Shown one piece after another: positions 7,073 to 15,703 of a stretch of DNA of 64,000 nucleotides (positions are counted from its first letter, which is position 1; each line of letters begins with the position of its first letter). The notes beneath the pieces are model-generated. The model did no database searches and was not told where the DNA came from. It saw only the letters and a program-made list of their open reading frames with translations. This stretch comes from Streptomyces sp. NBC_00457 (lineage in GTDB: Bacteria; Actinomycetota; Actinomycetes; Streptomycetales; Streptomycetaceae): positions 3,286,001 to 3,350,000 of the forward strand of contig NZ_CP107905.1 in NCBI RefSeq assembly GCF_036014015.1, written 5' to 3'. The translations under genes were made by a program, and so were the position numbers.

Positions 7073-8644
7073 TCACTGGCTCTGCGGCTGCGCCGCGCTG
7101 CCCGTGTCCAGAGTGGGACCCTTCGGGATGAATGTCGCCCAAGTTTGCGGGACGAACGCCGGGTTGGATACGTCCTCGTAGCCCAGCCGCGTACGCGCCT
7201 TCGCCGTCTCGCTCTCGTCGCCGGACTCGCCCTCCGACGAGGACGGGCCCCCATCGGTTCCCTCCGCCTCGCTGTCGTTGTTCGTCGGCAGCGAGTACCG
7301 CAGACCCGTGTCCGTCAGCAGATACGTCGCACCGCCGCCGCCCGCCGCACCGGTGACCTCCTGGAAGAGGAGGCCCGAGCCGGAGGAGACGTAGGCGCTC
7401 AGCGATTCGGCGACGACCTTCTTGGGGTACGCCGTTCCGGCCCAGGCGGCGAGCTGGGGCTTGCTGTCCGCGCCGATCGTGCCGTCGTAGACGCTGCACG
7501 AGGTGTTGAGGGCCTCGCCGGTCGCGGTGGCCGCGGGGTTGGCCTGGCGCGGAACCGTCTCGGGCCAGCCCTTGTCCGCGTAGAACTTGTCCGCGGGGCC
7601 GCCGTTGGCCTCGATGATGTCGCGGGTGTCGACGTCGATGGGGTCGACCCCGTCCTTCACCTGGAGCAGCGCGGCGACGAACGGCGTGATGCGGGCGATC
7701 TCGTCTTGGAGGACGACGTAGAACTGCGGGCCCTGCGCCTCTTGTGCCTTGAGGACCTGCCCCACGGTGCTCACCTCGGCGGGGAGTCCCTGGACCGCGG
7801 TCGTCTCGCCGGCGGACGGAACCGTCGGGAAGGTGATGACCCCGCCCTCGTTGAGGGTGCGCAGCCACTCCTGGCTCACCGGCTGGGGCTCGGACGTGGT
7901 GCCGATGACCGCGGCGCGCAGCTGCTCCATGGTGGTCTCGTCGAGACCCGAGGGGCCGCCCAGCAGGAAGCGGTTGCCCTTGCCGTCGACCAGGAATTCC
8001 TGGTCGGTCTTGGGGTCCGTGACGTACAGGGCCTCGCGCGGGTCGACCTTGCCCGCGCCGGCCAGCGACTTCGCGTCGTCGGAGTCGAGGACGAAGACGG
8101 CACGGTCGATGGCGTCGTCCGTGCCGGAGCCGGAGGCCGGGCGCTCGCACACCGCCCAGGTCTTCGCCTTCTCCGCGTCGGCCTTGGCGGGCAGCCGGTC
8201 GGGGGCGTACGGAATGCCGAGGGTCGCGCCGTGCGGGATGCCGCTCTTGTCGATCTCCTTGCCGGGTACCTCGATGACGCTGCCCTTGCCCTTGTCCAGG
8301 AGGAGCTTGGCGGAGGCGTAGTTGAGGACGGGGTGCAGCGTCTTGGTCTTCTTGCCGGTCGACGTCTCGTCGTTGAGGACGACGTAGCGCGTCGTGGAGT
8401 CGCTGTCGACGATGATGTACTCGCCGGGAGTGTTCCAGCCCTTGGGCGCGCTGGGCTTGATCACGCCCCAGGCGATGAAGCCGATCACCAGCACGACGCC
8501 CACCGCCAGGCTGGGCATCACGGTACGAACCGGACGCGGTGCGCCTTCTTCGGAGCCTCCCGGGGACGGCGCCAGAAACGCCGCGACGGTGCGCTTGCGA
8601 GCGAACGTGTAGGCGGCGAGCTCATCCCGACGCTGCTTTGCCAT
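7073..8644 (-). CDS. eccB: Type VII secretion core protein EccB
   Basis: Protein of 523 aa. The start is the ATG at 8644, giving the family N-terminus MAKQRRDELAAYTFARKRTV; the open frame extends upstream without conserved sequence. A single transmembrane helix at about 43-63 separates a short cytoplasmic segment from a large extracytoplasmic domain with the repetitive fold of EccB. Two Cys, in WAVCERP and NTSCSVY, are consistent with its stabilising disulfide. EccB forms the membrane complex with EccC, EccD and EccE. The C-terminal ~80 residues are acidic and Ser/Glu-rich, then Ala/Gln-rich. It is divergent from eccE. The esx genes follow on the same strand after 231 bases. Confidence 0.93.
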   Translation of the reverse strand: MAKQRRDELAAYTFARKRTVAAFLAPSPGGSEEGAPRPVRTVMPSLAVGVVLVIGFIAWGVIKPSAPKGWNTPGEYIIVDSDSTTRYVVLNDETSTGKKTKTLHPVLNYASAKLLLDKGKGSVIEVPGKEIDKSGIPHGATLGIPYAPDRLPAKADAEKAKTWAVCERPASGSGTDDAIDRAVFVLDSDDAKSLAGAGKVDPREALYVTDPKTDQEFLVDGKGNRFLLGGPSGLDETTMEQLRAAVIGTTSEPQPVSQEWLRTLNEGGVITFPTVPSAGETTAVQGLPAEVSTVGQVLKAQEAQGPQFYVVLQDEIARITPFVAALLQVKDGVDPIDVDTRDIIEANGGPADKFYADKGWPETVPRQANPAATATGEALNTSCSVYDGTIGADSKPQLAAWAGTAYPKKVVAESLSAYVSSGSGLLFQEVTGAAGGGGATYLLTDTGLRYSLPTNNDSEAEGTDGGPSSSEGESGDESETAKARTRLGYEDVSNPAFVPQTWATFIPKGPTLDTGSAAQPQSQ

Positions 8645-9071
8645 GGTCCCCGTGTCTCCCGAATTCTGGTCCCCGATGGTGCTCGACCGCGCCCGGTCGT
8701 GTCGCGCCAGTCGTGTCCGGTCCTGCCTGACCGCGGATGTCGTGCCTGCCGCGAATCGTGAGGCCTGACCGTGGTACGCGAGGCCGCCGCTCCGGCCGAG
8801 CAGGCACCTACTATGCCCTGCGCCGCGATGCGGCGGTCCATCAGGGTACGGCCGTCTCCGCATCTTCACAGATCATCTTCACAGAGCTTCACGACAGCGC
8901 TCCACCATGCGGGGCCGGTCCGTGCGAGGCTGGCCACCCGGTGTCGGTGTCCCCTGCGCCGCTGTGCCGTCCGTGCCCGGCAGCGGGTACCGTGAGCCAC
9001 TCGTATGGACGATGTGGGCCGATGGACGCCCGCCGCACGGCCACGACTTCGCGAAAGGGATGTCCCGGGGG
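8645..9071. promoter_or_regulatory. Divergent promoter region between eccB and eccE
   Basis: This 427-bp region between two divergently read T7SS genes must contain both promoters. A TACTAT hexamer near 8809-8814 resembles a -10 box, but I could not pair it with a good -35 element. Open frames reaching into the region on both strands lack conserved sequence. Confidence 0.4.
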
Positions 9072-10385
9072 ATGACCAGCGCTACGAGCACTCGGCGCGG
9101 ACGCCGCGCACAGCAGGAACCGGACGGTCCGGACCGTGGACGTACGTCGACTCCGGCCCCCGCCGTCGCGTCGCCGCGCACCTTGCCCACTCCGGGCGGT
9201 ATGGGCCCGGTACGGCTGCAGCAGCTGATCCTGGTGGAACTCGCGGCGGCCGTCATGCTCGTCGCCTGGGTCACCGACGTGTCCTGGCTGCTGGCGCCCG
9301 CGGGTGCCGTGGCGGCGTTGCTGCTGCTCCTCGCGGTCCTGCGCCGTGGCCGTCGGCCGCTGGCCGAGTGGTACGACACGGCGCGCGCGCTGAGGCGCCG
9401 TCAGCGCGAGGCCAAGCTGCCCGTGCCGCCGGGTACGGACGCGTTGCTGGCTCCGGTCGTGGAGTGCGATCCGGCGCTGCGGACCCATGAGTTCCTGTCC
9501 CGTGACGACCGTTCGATCGGTCTGATCGGTGACGGGACCTTCCTGACCGCGGTGCTCTTCGTGCAGCCGGCGGACCAGCCGTTGCGTCCCGGGGGCGCCG
9601 GGCGGGAGCTGCCGCTGAAGCTGATCCAGGAGGCGCTGGAGGTCGACGGGATCCGGCTCGCCTCCGCCCAGGTGGTCCAGCACACCCAGCCCGCGCCCGC
9701 ACCGCATCTGCCCGAGCAGTCGATCGCCGCGCGGTCGTACGGCCCCCTGCAGGCGCAGACCGGTTCGCCCGCGCTCCGGCTCACCTGGGTCGCTCTCAAG
9801 CTGGACCCGGAGCTGTGCCCGGAGGCGGTTCAGGCGCGCGGCGACGGTGTTCCCGGGGCGCAGCGCGCGCTGCTGCGGGTGGCGGACCAGTTGACCAGCC
9901 GACTGGCCGGGGCCGGGTTCAAGGCGACCATCCTGGACGAGAACGAGCTGGTGCAGGCGCTGGCGACGTCCAGCTGCCTCAACCCGCGCGCCAACGCGCA
10001 GCACGGCCAGGACGGGCGGACCCAGCGCCGTACGGTCGAATCGGTACGGACGTGGCGGGTCGACGACCGGTGGCACACGACGTACTGGGTGTCCCGCTGG
10101 CCGCAGTTGGGGAACGGCGGTGTGGCGCTGCCCGCACTGGTGACGCAGTTCACCTCGCTCCCGGTGCTCGCGACGACGTTCAGCGTGACCCTGAGCAAGG
10201 CCGGCAGCCGGGGTGTCTCCCTGGCGGGGCACATTCGTGTCACCGCCCGAGGTGACAGCGAACTGGGCCAGGTGGGACGGGAGTTGGAGCGGACCGCGAG
10301 TACCGCGAAGGTCGGTCTGGTCCGCCTCGACCGGGAGCAGGTCCCGGGAGCCCTCGCCACTCTGCCGCTCGGAGGTACGTACTGA
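9072..10385 (+). CDS. eccE: Type VII secretion core protein EccE
   Basis: Protein of 437 aa from the ATG at 9072. Another in-frame ATG at 9060 lies directly after GAAAGGG and cannot be excluded. After a basic, Pro/Thr-rich N-terminus come two closely spaced transmembrane helices (about 52-68 and 72-90), then a large soluble domain, the EccE layout. EccE is a peripheral subunit of the ESX membrane complex. The stop codon overlaps the ATG of the next gene by one base (TGATG), so the two are translationally coupled. Divergent from eccB. Confidence 0.88.
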   Translation: MTSATSTRRGRRAQQEPDGPDRGRTSTPAPAVASPRTLPTPGGMGPVRLQQLILVELAAAVMLVAWVTDVSWLLAPAGAVAALLLLLAVLRRGRRPLAEWYDTARALRRRQREAKLPVPPGTDALLAPVVECDPALRTHEFLSRDDRSIGLIGDGTFLTAVLFVQPADQPLRPGGAGRELPLKLIQEALEVDGIRLASAQVVQHTQPAPAPHLPEQSIAARSYGPLQAQTGSPALRLTWVALKLDPELCPEAVQARGDGVPGAQRALLRVADQLTSRLAGAGFKATILDENELVQALATSSCLNPRANAQHGQDGRTQRRTVESVRTWRVDDRWHTTYWVSRWPQLGNGGVALPALVTQFTSLPVLATTFSVTLSKAGSRGVSLAGHIRVTARGDSELGQVGRELERTASTAKVGLVRLDREQVPGALATLPLGGTY

Positions 10386-11224
10386 TGTCCCACCCCGCAC
10401 CGACCATGCCCCCGGGCCAGCCGGGTCAGCCGGGCCGCGCCACCCCCGCACACGTGGCCTCGCCCTCCGACACCGGCATGATCCCGATCATCCGGCAGCC
10501 GGAGCCGCGGCAGCAACGGCGCGTCTTCAGCCCGGGGTTCGGGCTGCGCGGGCCGCGCCGGAACCGCCATGTCGTCACTGTCGACGAGCTTCCGGCGATC
10601 AGCATGCCGATCGGCGACGACGGCGTGATCATCGGCACCGACCGGGCGTCACAGCCCGCCGTGCTCGGCCTGTCCCGTCCGACCCCCTTCGACGTCGTGC
10701 TCGTGGGCGGCCTCTGGCTGGCCCAGGTGCTGGCGTTGCGGATCGCCGCGACCGGCGCGCGCGTGGGCGTGGAGACCGGTCGGCCGCAGGCGTGGCAGCA
10801 GCTGGCCCAGTCGGCGGGTGGCGGCCAGCAGTGCGTGACGGTCTACCCGGTGGGCCGGGTGCCCGCTCAGGGTCCCTCCGTTTCCAGCCCCGTCGTGCTG
10901 ATCCGGGACTGCGGCATCCGTCCGCCGCGCGGCCGGGTGACCGCGCTGCCGTGGCAGGCCGTGGTGACGGTGCTGCCCTTCGTCAGCGAGCACGCGCCGC
11001 GCTGGCTGGCCCAGGCCCAACTCGTCGGCATTCAGCGCATTTCGCCCGAGGAGACCGAGATCGTACGGGACACTCTGGGCATCCCGGACGAACCGCTGCA
11101 GTATCTGTCGAACCTTCATGACAGCGTCGCTCTGTGGTGCACTCGCAAGCACCGCACCTTCGTGATGACCGAACCCACGGACGCGGAGACGGGCCTGCTC
11201 GGTGTGGCCCGTCGCATGGACTGA
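10385..11224 (+). CDS. T7SS-locus accessory protein of unknown function
   Basis: Protein of 279 aa with a Pro-rich N-terminal 45 residues and a compact soluble alpha/beta domain (about 60-275). The latter contains hydrophobic strands (FDVVLVGGLWLAQVLALRI, AVVTVLPFV) reminiscent of a nucleotide-binding fold but lacks a P-loop. There is no signal peptide or membrane helix. Its ATG overlaps the eccE stop codon, and an EspI-like ATPase follows 184 bases later, so it is very likely a cytosolic accessory of this system. I know no characterised homologue. Confidence 0.7.
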   Translation: MSHPAPTMPPGQPGQPGRATPAHVASPSDTGMIPIIRQPEPRQQRRVFSPGFGLRGPRRNRHVVTVDELPAISMPIGDDGVIIGTDRASQPAVLGLSRPTPFDVVLVGGLWLAQVLALRIAATGARVGVETGRPQAWQQLAQSAGGGQQCVTVYPVGRVPAQGPSVSSPVVLIRDCGIRPPRGRVTALPWQAVVTVLPFVSEHAPRWLAQAQLVGIQRISPEETEIVRDTLGIPDEPLQYLSNLHDSVALWCTRKHRTFVMTEPTDAETGLLGVARRMD

Positions 11225-11408
11225 ACGCGTCTTCGTTTCCGGGCATGGGGTGCGAACCGGCCGTGCCCGTGGGCGCTTTTCCCTAGCGCGATGCGAGTGA
11301 TTAGGCTTCTGGTGATGCGGTGACGATCGCAGCCGCGTGGGGTTCGCCACTCGGTCCGCCCGGCCGCGACGACCAACTCAGCAGCAGTGGCTGACCAGGA
11401 GGCAAGCA
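11225..11408 (+). other. 184-bp gap before the EspI-like gene
   Basis: This gap holds the AGGAGG ribosome site of the next gene at 11397-11402. Its promoter could also lie here, but I see no clear hexamers, repeats or hairpin. Confidence 0.3.
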
Positions 11409-14400
11409 GTGAACAGGGATCGGTCCGACTACAACGGCGGCGGCCCGTCCTCTGACGGGGACGAGCAGGAGACCGAACTCACCGGTGAGTTCGAAATCGT
11501 CTACACGCCTCCCGCCTGGTACGCCCCGAAGCCGAACGACGAACCGAGCAACCCCGGGCCTGCCTCACCGCAGCCTCCGCCGCCGACCGGATCGCCCGCC
11601 GTGCCGTCCTCCGGACCACCCGGCGTTCCCGCACCGCAGGCTCCCCCACCGAGCGCTCCCGCGCCGGCCCAGCCGTACACCTATCGGGCACCCGCACCGC
11701 AGCAACCCACGTCGGACGCGCCCGGCGCGAACCAGCCCGGCACGGGTGGCACCGACGGCTACGGGTATCCGCAGCCGGCCCAGCCGCAGTCCGGCCAGCC
11801 ACAACCGGCCCAACCGCAGCCCGCCCCACCGCAGTCCAGCCAGCCGCAGCCCGCCCAGCCGCCAGCGCCCCAGCCTCCGCAGCAGCAGCCGGGCACCGCC
11901 GCGCCCGCGACCGGAGACACCGCGGCGCCGGGCGGATACGGCTACCCCCAGCAGCAGCCGGGCCCGTCCGCCCCCGCCGCCGGAGACACCGCGGCGCCCG
12001 GCGGGTACGGCTACCCCCAGCAGCAGCCGGGCCCGTCCGCCCCCGCGACCGGAGAGACCCCGCCGCCCGGCGGATACGGCTACCCCCAGCAGGCGTCAGC
12101 CAGCGTGCCCCAGCAGCGCCAGGACACCTCGGGCGGTCACGTACCGGCGCAGCAGCAGCCGTCGACCCCGCCTCCCGCAGCGCCCGGTTTCCCGGTGCTG
12201 CGTCCGGTCGACGAGGACTCCCAGGGCAGCCCGTCCCAGGCCGCCGCCCCCGCGGCGAGCGCCCCCGACGAGCCCGCCCCCGGTGAGCCGCTGCCCGACC
12301 TCAACCACGCCGCCGCCGACGCCGAGGCCGCGCGGCTGTTCGGCGAGGCCTCCGACGGCGAGGAGCCGGCAGAGGAGCGCGGCGACGAGGCCGAGGCGGA
12401 CGGCTCCGCCGGGTCGGCGCCCGAGGCGGACGGTTCGGCCGAAACGGACGGTACGGACGGCCAGGGCGCTGCGGTCGTTCAGCCCGACGCGGGCGCCTCC
12501 GCGCAGACGGACGCCGACGCAGCGTCAGCTACGGCGGAAGCAGGACCGGAGGCCGAGGCTCAGCCCCCCGCTCCCGAAGCCCCGCCGGCGGCCCCTCAGG
12601 GGCAGCCGCAGGGTGACCCCGCCATGCCGGCCCCCATGCCCCAGGCCGGCCAGGCGATTCCGCCGCTGCCGCCGGGCTACGTGCCCGCGCAGCCTGCCCA
12701 GGGAGTACCGCAGCAGGCAGGACAGGGCGTACCGCAGCAGCAGGCACCCCAGCCCGCCGGCTACGGCTACCCCCAGAACAACCCCGCACAGCCGCCGCAC
12801 CAGCCCCCGCACCAGGCCCCACCCCAGGGCGCGTTCGGCCCGGTCCAGCCGCCGGCCGCGGCCCCGGCCCAGCAGCCCGGCTACCCGGCACAGGGCGGAC
12901 ACCCGGCACCGGTCGACCCACGACAGGCGCCCCAGCCGCCTCACGCCCCGCAGCCGCAACCGGGCCACCCGCAGGCCCCCGGATACGGCTACCCCCAGCA
13001 GCCGGGCCAGCCCGGACAGCCCCAGCCCGACGGATACGGCTACCCCCAGAACCCGGCACAGCCTCCCCAAGGACAGCCGCAGCCCCAACCCCAGCCCGGC
13101 TACGGCTACCCGCAGGCACCCCAGCCGCCGCAGCAGCCCTCGCCCTACCAGCAGCCGCAGCCCCAGCAGCCCGCCCCGAACCAACAGCCCCCGGCCCAGC
13201 CGCAGCCCCAGCAGCAGACGCCCCCGCAGGCGCCCCAGCAGCAGCACCCCACAACCCCCTCCGCCCCCTACGGCAACCACCCCAACCCGGGCAACCAGGG
13301 CTGGACCGCCCCACCCGGCCCTCAGTCCGGCCCCGGCGCCCCCCAGCAGCAGCAAGCCGCCCCCGGCACTCCCCTCGGCTACAACGCCGCCGTCGAGCTG
13401 TCCTCCGACCGCCTCCTGCGCAACCAGCCCAAGGCCCGTAAGAACAACCAGGGCCCGTCCCGCTTCAAGCTCGGCGCCAAGAAGGAGGCGGCGGAGCGGG
13501 AGCGGAAGCTGGGGCTGATCCGTACGCCGGTGATGTCCTGCTACCGGATCGCGGTGATCAGCCTCAAGGGCGGCGTCGGCAAGACCACGACGACCATGTC
13601 GCTGGGCGCCACGCTCGCCACCGAGCGGCAGGACAAGATCCTGGCGATCGACGCCAACCCGGATGCCGGCACCCTCGGCCGACGGGTCCGGCGCGAGACC
13701 GGCGCGACCATCCGCGACCTGGTGCAGGCGATCCCGCAGCTGAACAGCTACATGGACATCCGCCGCTTCACCTCGCAGGCACCGTCCGGCCTCGAGATCA
13801 TCGCCAACGACGTGGACCCGGCCGTCTCCACCACCTTCAACGACCAGGACTACCGCAGCGCGCTCGACGTGCTGGGCCGCCAGTACCCGATCATCCTCAC
13901 GGACTCGGGCACGGGTCTGCTGTACAGCGCGATGCGCGGAGTGCTGGACCTCGCCGACCAGTTGATCATCATCTCCACGCCGTCGGTGGACGGTGCGAGC
14001 AGCGCCTCGACGACGCTGGACTGGCTGTCGGCGAACGGCTTCGCCGATCTCGTGCAGCGGTCGGTCACCGTGATCTCCGGTGTCCGTGAGACGGGCAAGA
14101 TGATCAAGGTGGAGGACATCGTCGCGCACTTCGAGACCCGCTGCCGCGGTGTCGTGGTGATCCCGTTCGACGAGCACCTCGCGGCGGGCGCCGAGGTGGA
14201 CCTCGACATGATGCGGCCGAAGACCCGCGAGGCCTACTTCGACCTCGCCGCCCTCATCGCCGAGGACATCGCGCGGACGCAGCAGGGCTTCGGCAACCCG
14301 CACATGCAGTACCAGCAGCCCCAGCAGGGCTACCCGCCCCAGCAGCACCCCCAGCAGCCCTATCCGCAGCAGGGCGGCGCCCCCCAGCCGGGCCAGGAGT

Positions 14401-14528
14401 GGCAGCAGCCTCCGCAGCAGCCCGGACAGCCCGGACCGGACCAGGGATGGCAGCAGCAACAGCAGCCCGCGCCGCCGCCCCAGGCTCCGCAGCAGGGCGG
14501 CGTACCGCCGGGCTGGACCCAGCAGTAG
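11409..14528 (+). CDS. EspI-like MinD/ParA-type ATPase with long Pro/Gln/Gly/Tyr repeat arms
   Basis: Protein of 1039 aa. The GTG at 11409 has a perfect AGGAGG 6 bases upstream, so the frame open further upstream is not used. Residues 1-30 are acidic and polar. About 45-660 is low complexity with recurring [10 protein letters not shown] and PGGYGYPQ units and an acidic Ala-rich stretch near 300-400. The conserved domain (about 705-960) is a SIMIBI ATPase with the deviant Walker A KGGVGKTT (signature Lys720, Lys725) and the following AIDANPDAG strand. A second Pro/Gln tail ends the protein. This layout matches EspI of mycobacterial ESX-1, a Pro-rich protein with a MinD-like ATPase that modulates secretion. 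Position beside eccE supports a T7SS role. It ends at a strong bidirectional terminator. Confidence 0.82.
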   Translation: MNRDRSDYNGGGPSSDGDEQETELTGEFEIVYTPPAWYAPKPNDEPSNPGPASPQPPPPTGSPAVPSSGPPGVPAPQAPPPSAPAPAQPYTYRAPAPQQPTSDAPGANQPGTGGTDGYGYPQPAQPQSGQPQPAQPQPAPPQSSQPQPAQPPAPQPPQQQPGTAAPATGDTAAPGGYGYPQQQPGPSAPAAGDTAAPGGYGYPQQQPGPSAPATGETPPPGGYGYPQQASASVPQQRQDTSGGHVPAQQQPSTPPPAAPGFPVLRPVDEDSQGSPSQAAAPAASAPDEPAPGEPLPDLNHAAADAEAARLFGEASDGEEPAEERGDEAEADGSAGSAPEADGSAETDGTDGQGAAVVQPDAGASAQTDADAASATAEAGPEAEAQPPAPEAPPAAPQGQPQGDPAMPAPMPQAGQAIPPLPPGYVPAQPAQGVPQQAGQGVPQQQAPQPAGYGYPQNNPAQPPHQPPHQAPPQGAFGPVQPPAAAPAQQPGYPAQGGHPAPVDPRQAPQPPHAPQPQPGHPQAPGYGYPQQPGQPGQPQPDGYGYPQNPAQPPQGQPQPQPQPGYGYPQAPQPPQQPSPYQQPQPQQPAPNQQPPAQPQPQQQTPPQAPQQQHPTTPSAPYGNHPNPGNQGWTAPPGPQSGPGAPQQQQAAPGTPLGYNAAVELSSDRLLRNQPKARKNNQGPSRFKLGAKKEAAERERKLGLIRTPVMSCYRIAVISLKGGVGKTTTTMSLGATLATERQDKILAIDANPDAGTLGRRVRRETGATIRDLVQAIPQLNSYMDIRRFTSQAPSGLEIIANDVDPAVSTTFNDQDYRSALDVLGRQYPIILTDSGTGLLYSAMRGVLDLADQLIIISTPSVDGASSASTTLDWLSANGFADLVQRSVTVISGVRETGKMIKVEDIVAHFETRCRGVVVIPFDEHLAAGAEVDLDMMRPKTREAYFDLAALIAEDIARTQQGFGNPHMQYQQPQQGYPPQQHPQQPYPQQGGAPQPGQEWQQPPQQPGQPGPDQGWQQQQQPAPPPQAPQQGGVPPGWTQQ

Positions 14529-14536
14529 AAGGCAGC

Positions 14537-14581
14537 AACGCCTGAGGGCCGGCACCACAAAGGTGCCGGCCCTCAGGCGTT
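14537..14581. terminator. Strong bidirectional terminator between the EspI-like gene and ribF
   Basis: AACGCCTGAGGGCCGGCACC (14537-14556) pairs perfectly with 14562-14581 (20-bp stem, 5-nt loop). It lies between two convergent genes. Two direct copies of CCCGCAGTT follow at 14582-14599. Confidence 0.9.
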
Positions 14582-14609
14582 CCCGCAGTTCCCGCAGTTC
14601 CCGCCGGGA

Positions 14610-15572
14610 TCAGACGGCAGGACCACCCTCCGCGGCCCCGATCAGGTCACGACAGCGCTTCACATCGCCCGCCATGGCCTCCAGCAGGGCCTCCAGCGAG
14701 TCGAACTTCCGCTGCCCGCGCACATAGGCGAGGAAGTCCACGGCCACATGCAGCCCGTACAGATCCAGCCCCACCCGGTCGATGGCGTACGCCTCCACCG
14801 TGCGCTCGGTGCCGTCGAACTGCGGGTTGGTGCCGACGGAGATCGCGGCCGGCATGGCCTCGCCCTGTGCGTGCAGCCAGCCCGCGTAGACGCCGTCGGC
14901 CGGGATGGCGGTGTGCGGGAGGGTCTCGACGTTCGCCGTGGGGAAGCCGAGTTCGCGGCCGCGCTGGGCGCCGCGGACGACCACGCCCTCGACGCGGTGC
15001 GGGCGGCCGAGGATCTCGGCGGCGCCCTCGACATCCCCTTCGGCGACCAGTCGGCGGGTCAGGGTCGACGAGAACGGCTGGCCGCCGCCCGCCTCACCGG
15101 ACACGTACAGGTCGATCACCTCGACCTCGAAGTCGTAGACCTTGCCCTGCTCGGCGAGGAACTCCACGTTGCCCGCGGCCTTGTGGCCGAAGCGGAAGTT
15201 GGGGCCTTCGACGACCGCCTTGGCGTGCAGCTTGTCGACCAGGACCTTGACGACGAAGTCGGCGGGCGACAGCTTCGAGAACTCGGTAGTGAAGGGGAGG
15301 ATCAGCACCGCGTCCACGCCCAGCTCGCCCATCAGGTCGGCGCGGCGGTGGTGCGGGGCGAGCAGCGGCGGGTGGCTGCCGGGGCGGACGACCTCGCTGG
15401 GGTGCGGGTCGAAGGTGACGACCACGGAGGGGACGCCCAGCTCGCGGGCGCGCTCCACGGCATGCCGGATGATCAGCTGGTGTCCGCGGTGAACTCCGTC
15501 GTAGGACCCGATGGTGACGACGCTGCGCCCCCAGTCCTGGGGGATGTCCTCCAAGCCACGCCAGCGCTGCAC
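14610..15572 (-). CDS. ribF: Bifunctional riboflavin kinase / FMN adenylyltransferase
   Basis: Makes FMN from riboflavin and then FAD. The protein is 320 aa from the GTG at 15572, which has AAGGAG 8 bases upstream; an in-frame GTG at 15596 precedes that site. The N-terminal FAD synthetase domain (1-185) has the nucleotidyltransferase signature YDGVHRGHQ, FDPHP, and the GPNFRFGHK loop. The C-terminal riboflavin kinase domain (about 190-315) has RGRELGFPTANV and PADGVYAG with the DLYG strand. Length is normal for the family. It lies next to truB and rbfA as in many actinobacteria, but here a 3.5-kb protease-like gene separates it from truB. Confidence 0.96.
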   Translation of the reverse strand: MQRWRGLEDIPQDWGRSVVTIGSYDGVHRGHQLIIRHAVERARELGVPSVVVTFDPHPSEVVRPGSHPPLLAPHHRRADLMGELGVDAVLILPFTTEFSKLSPADFVVKVLVDKLHAKAVVEGPNFRFGHKAAGNVEFLAEQGKVYDFEVEVIDLYVSGEAGGGQPFSSTLTRRLVAEGDVEGAAEILGRPHRVEGVVVRGAQRGRELGFPTANVETLPHTAIPADGVYAGWLHAQGEAMPAAISVGTNPQFDGTERTVEAYAIDRVGLDLYGLHVAVDFLAYVRGQRKFDSLEALLEAMAGDVKRCRDLIGAAEGGPAV

Positions 15573-15703
15573 TGTGTCTGCTCCTTGTTCGCACACTCGT
15601 CGAACCCGTGTCCGTGTCTGTGCCTGTTCCTACGCAGGTCTAAGGGTGCCATGCCGCGTCCACCCGGCCCGCATCGGCATCTGGGCTGTGACAGGGCGCA
15701 CGC

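Noticed and set aside
11900-13200. Recurring GGATACGGCTACCCCCAGCA-like DNA as a repeat array or origin iterons
   Set aside because: It is explained by GYGYPQ protein repeats in one coding sequence.
12525-14558. 677-codon minus-strand frame opposite the EspI-like gene
   Set aside because: Leu/Arg-rich mirror of Pro/Gln repeats; no motif, and it crosses the terminator.
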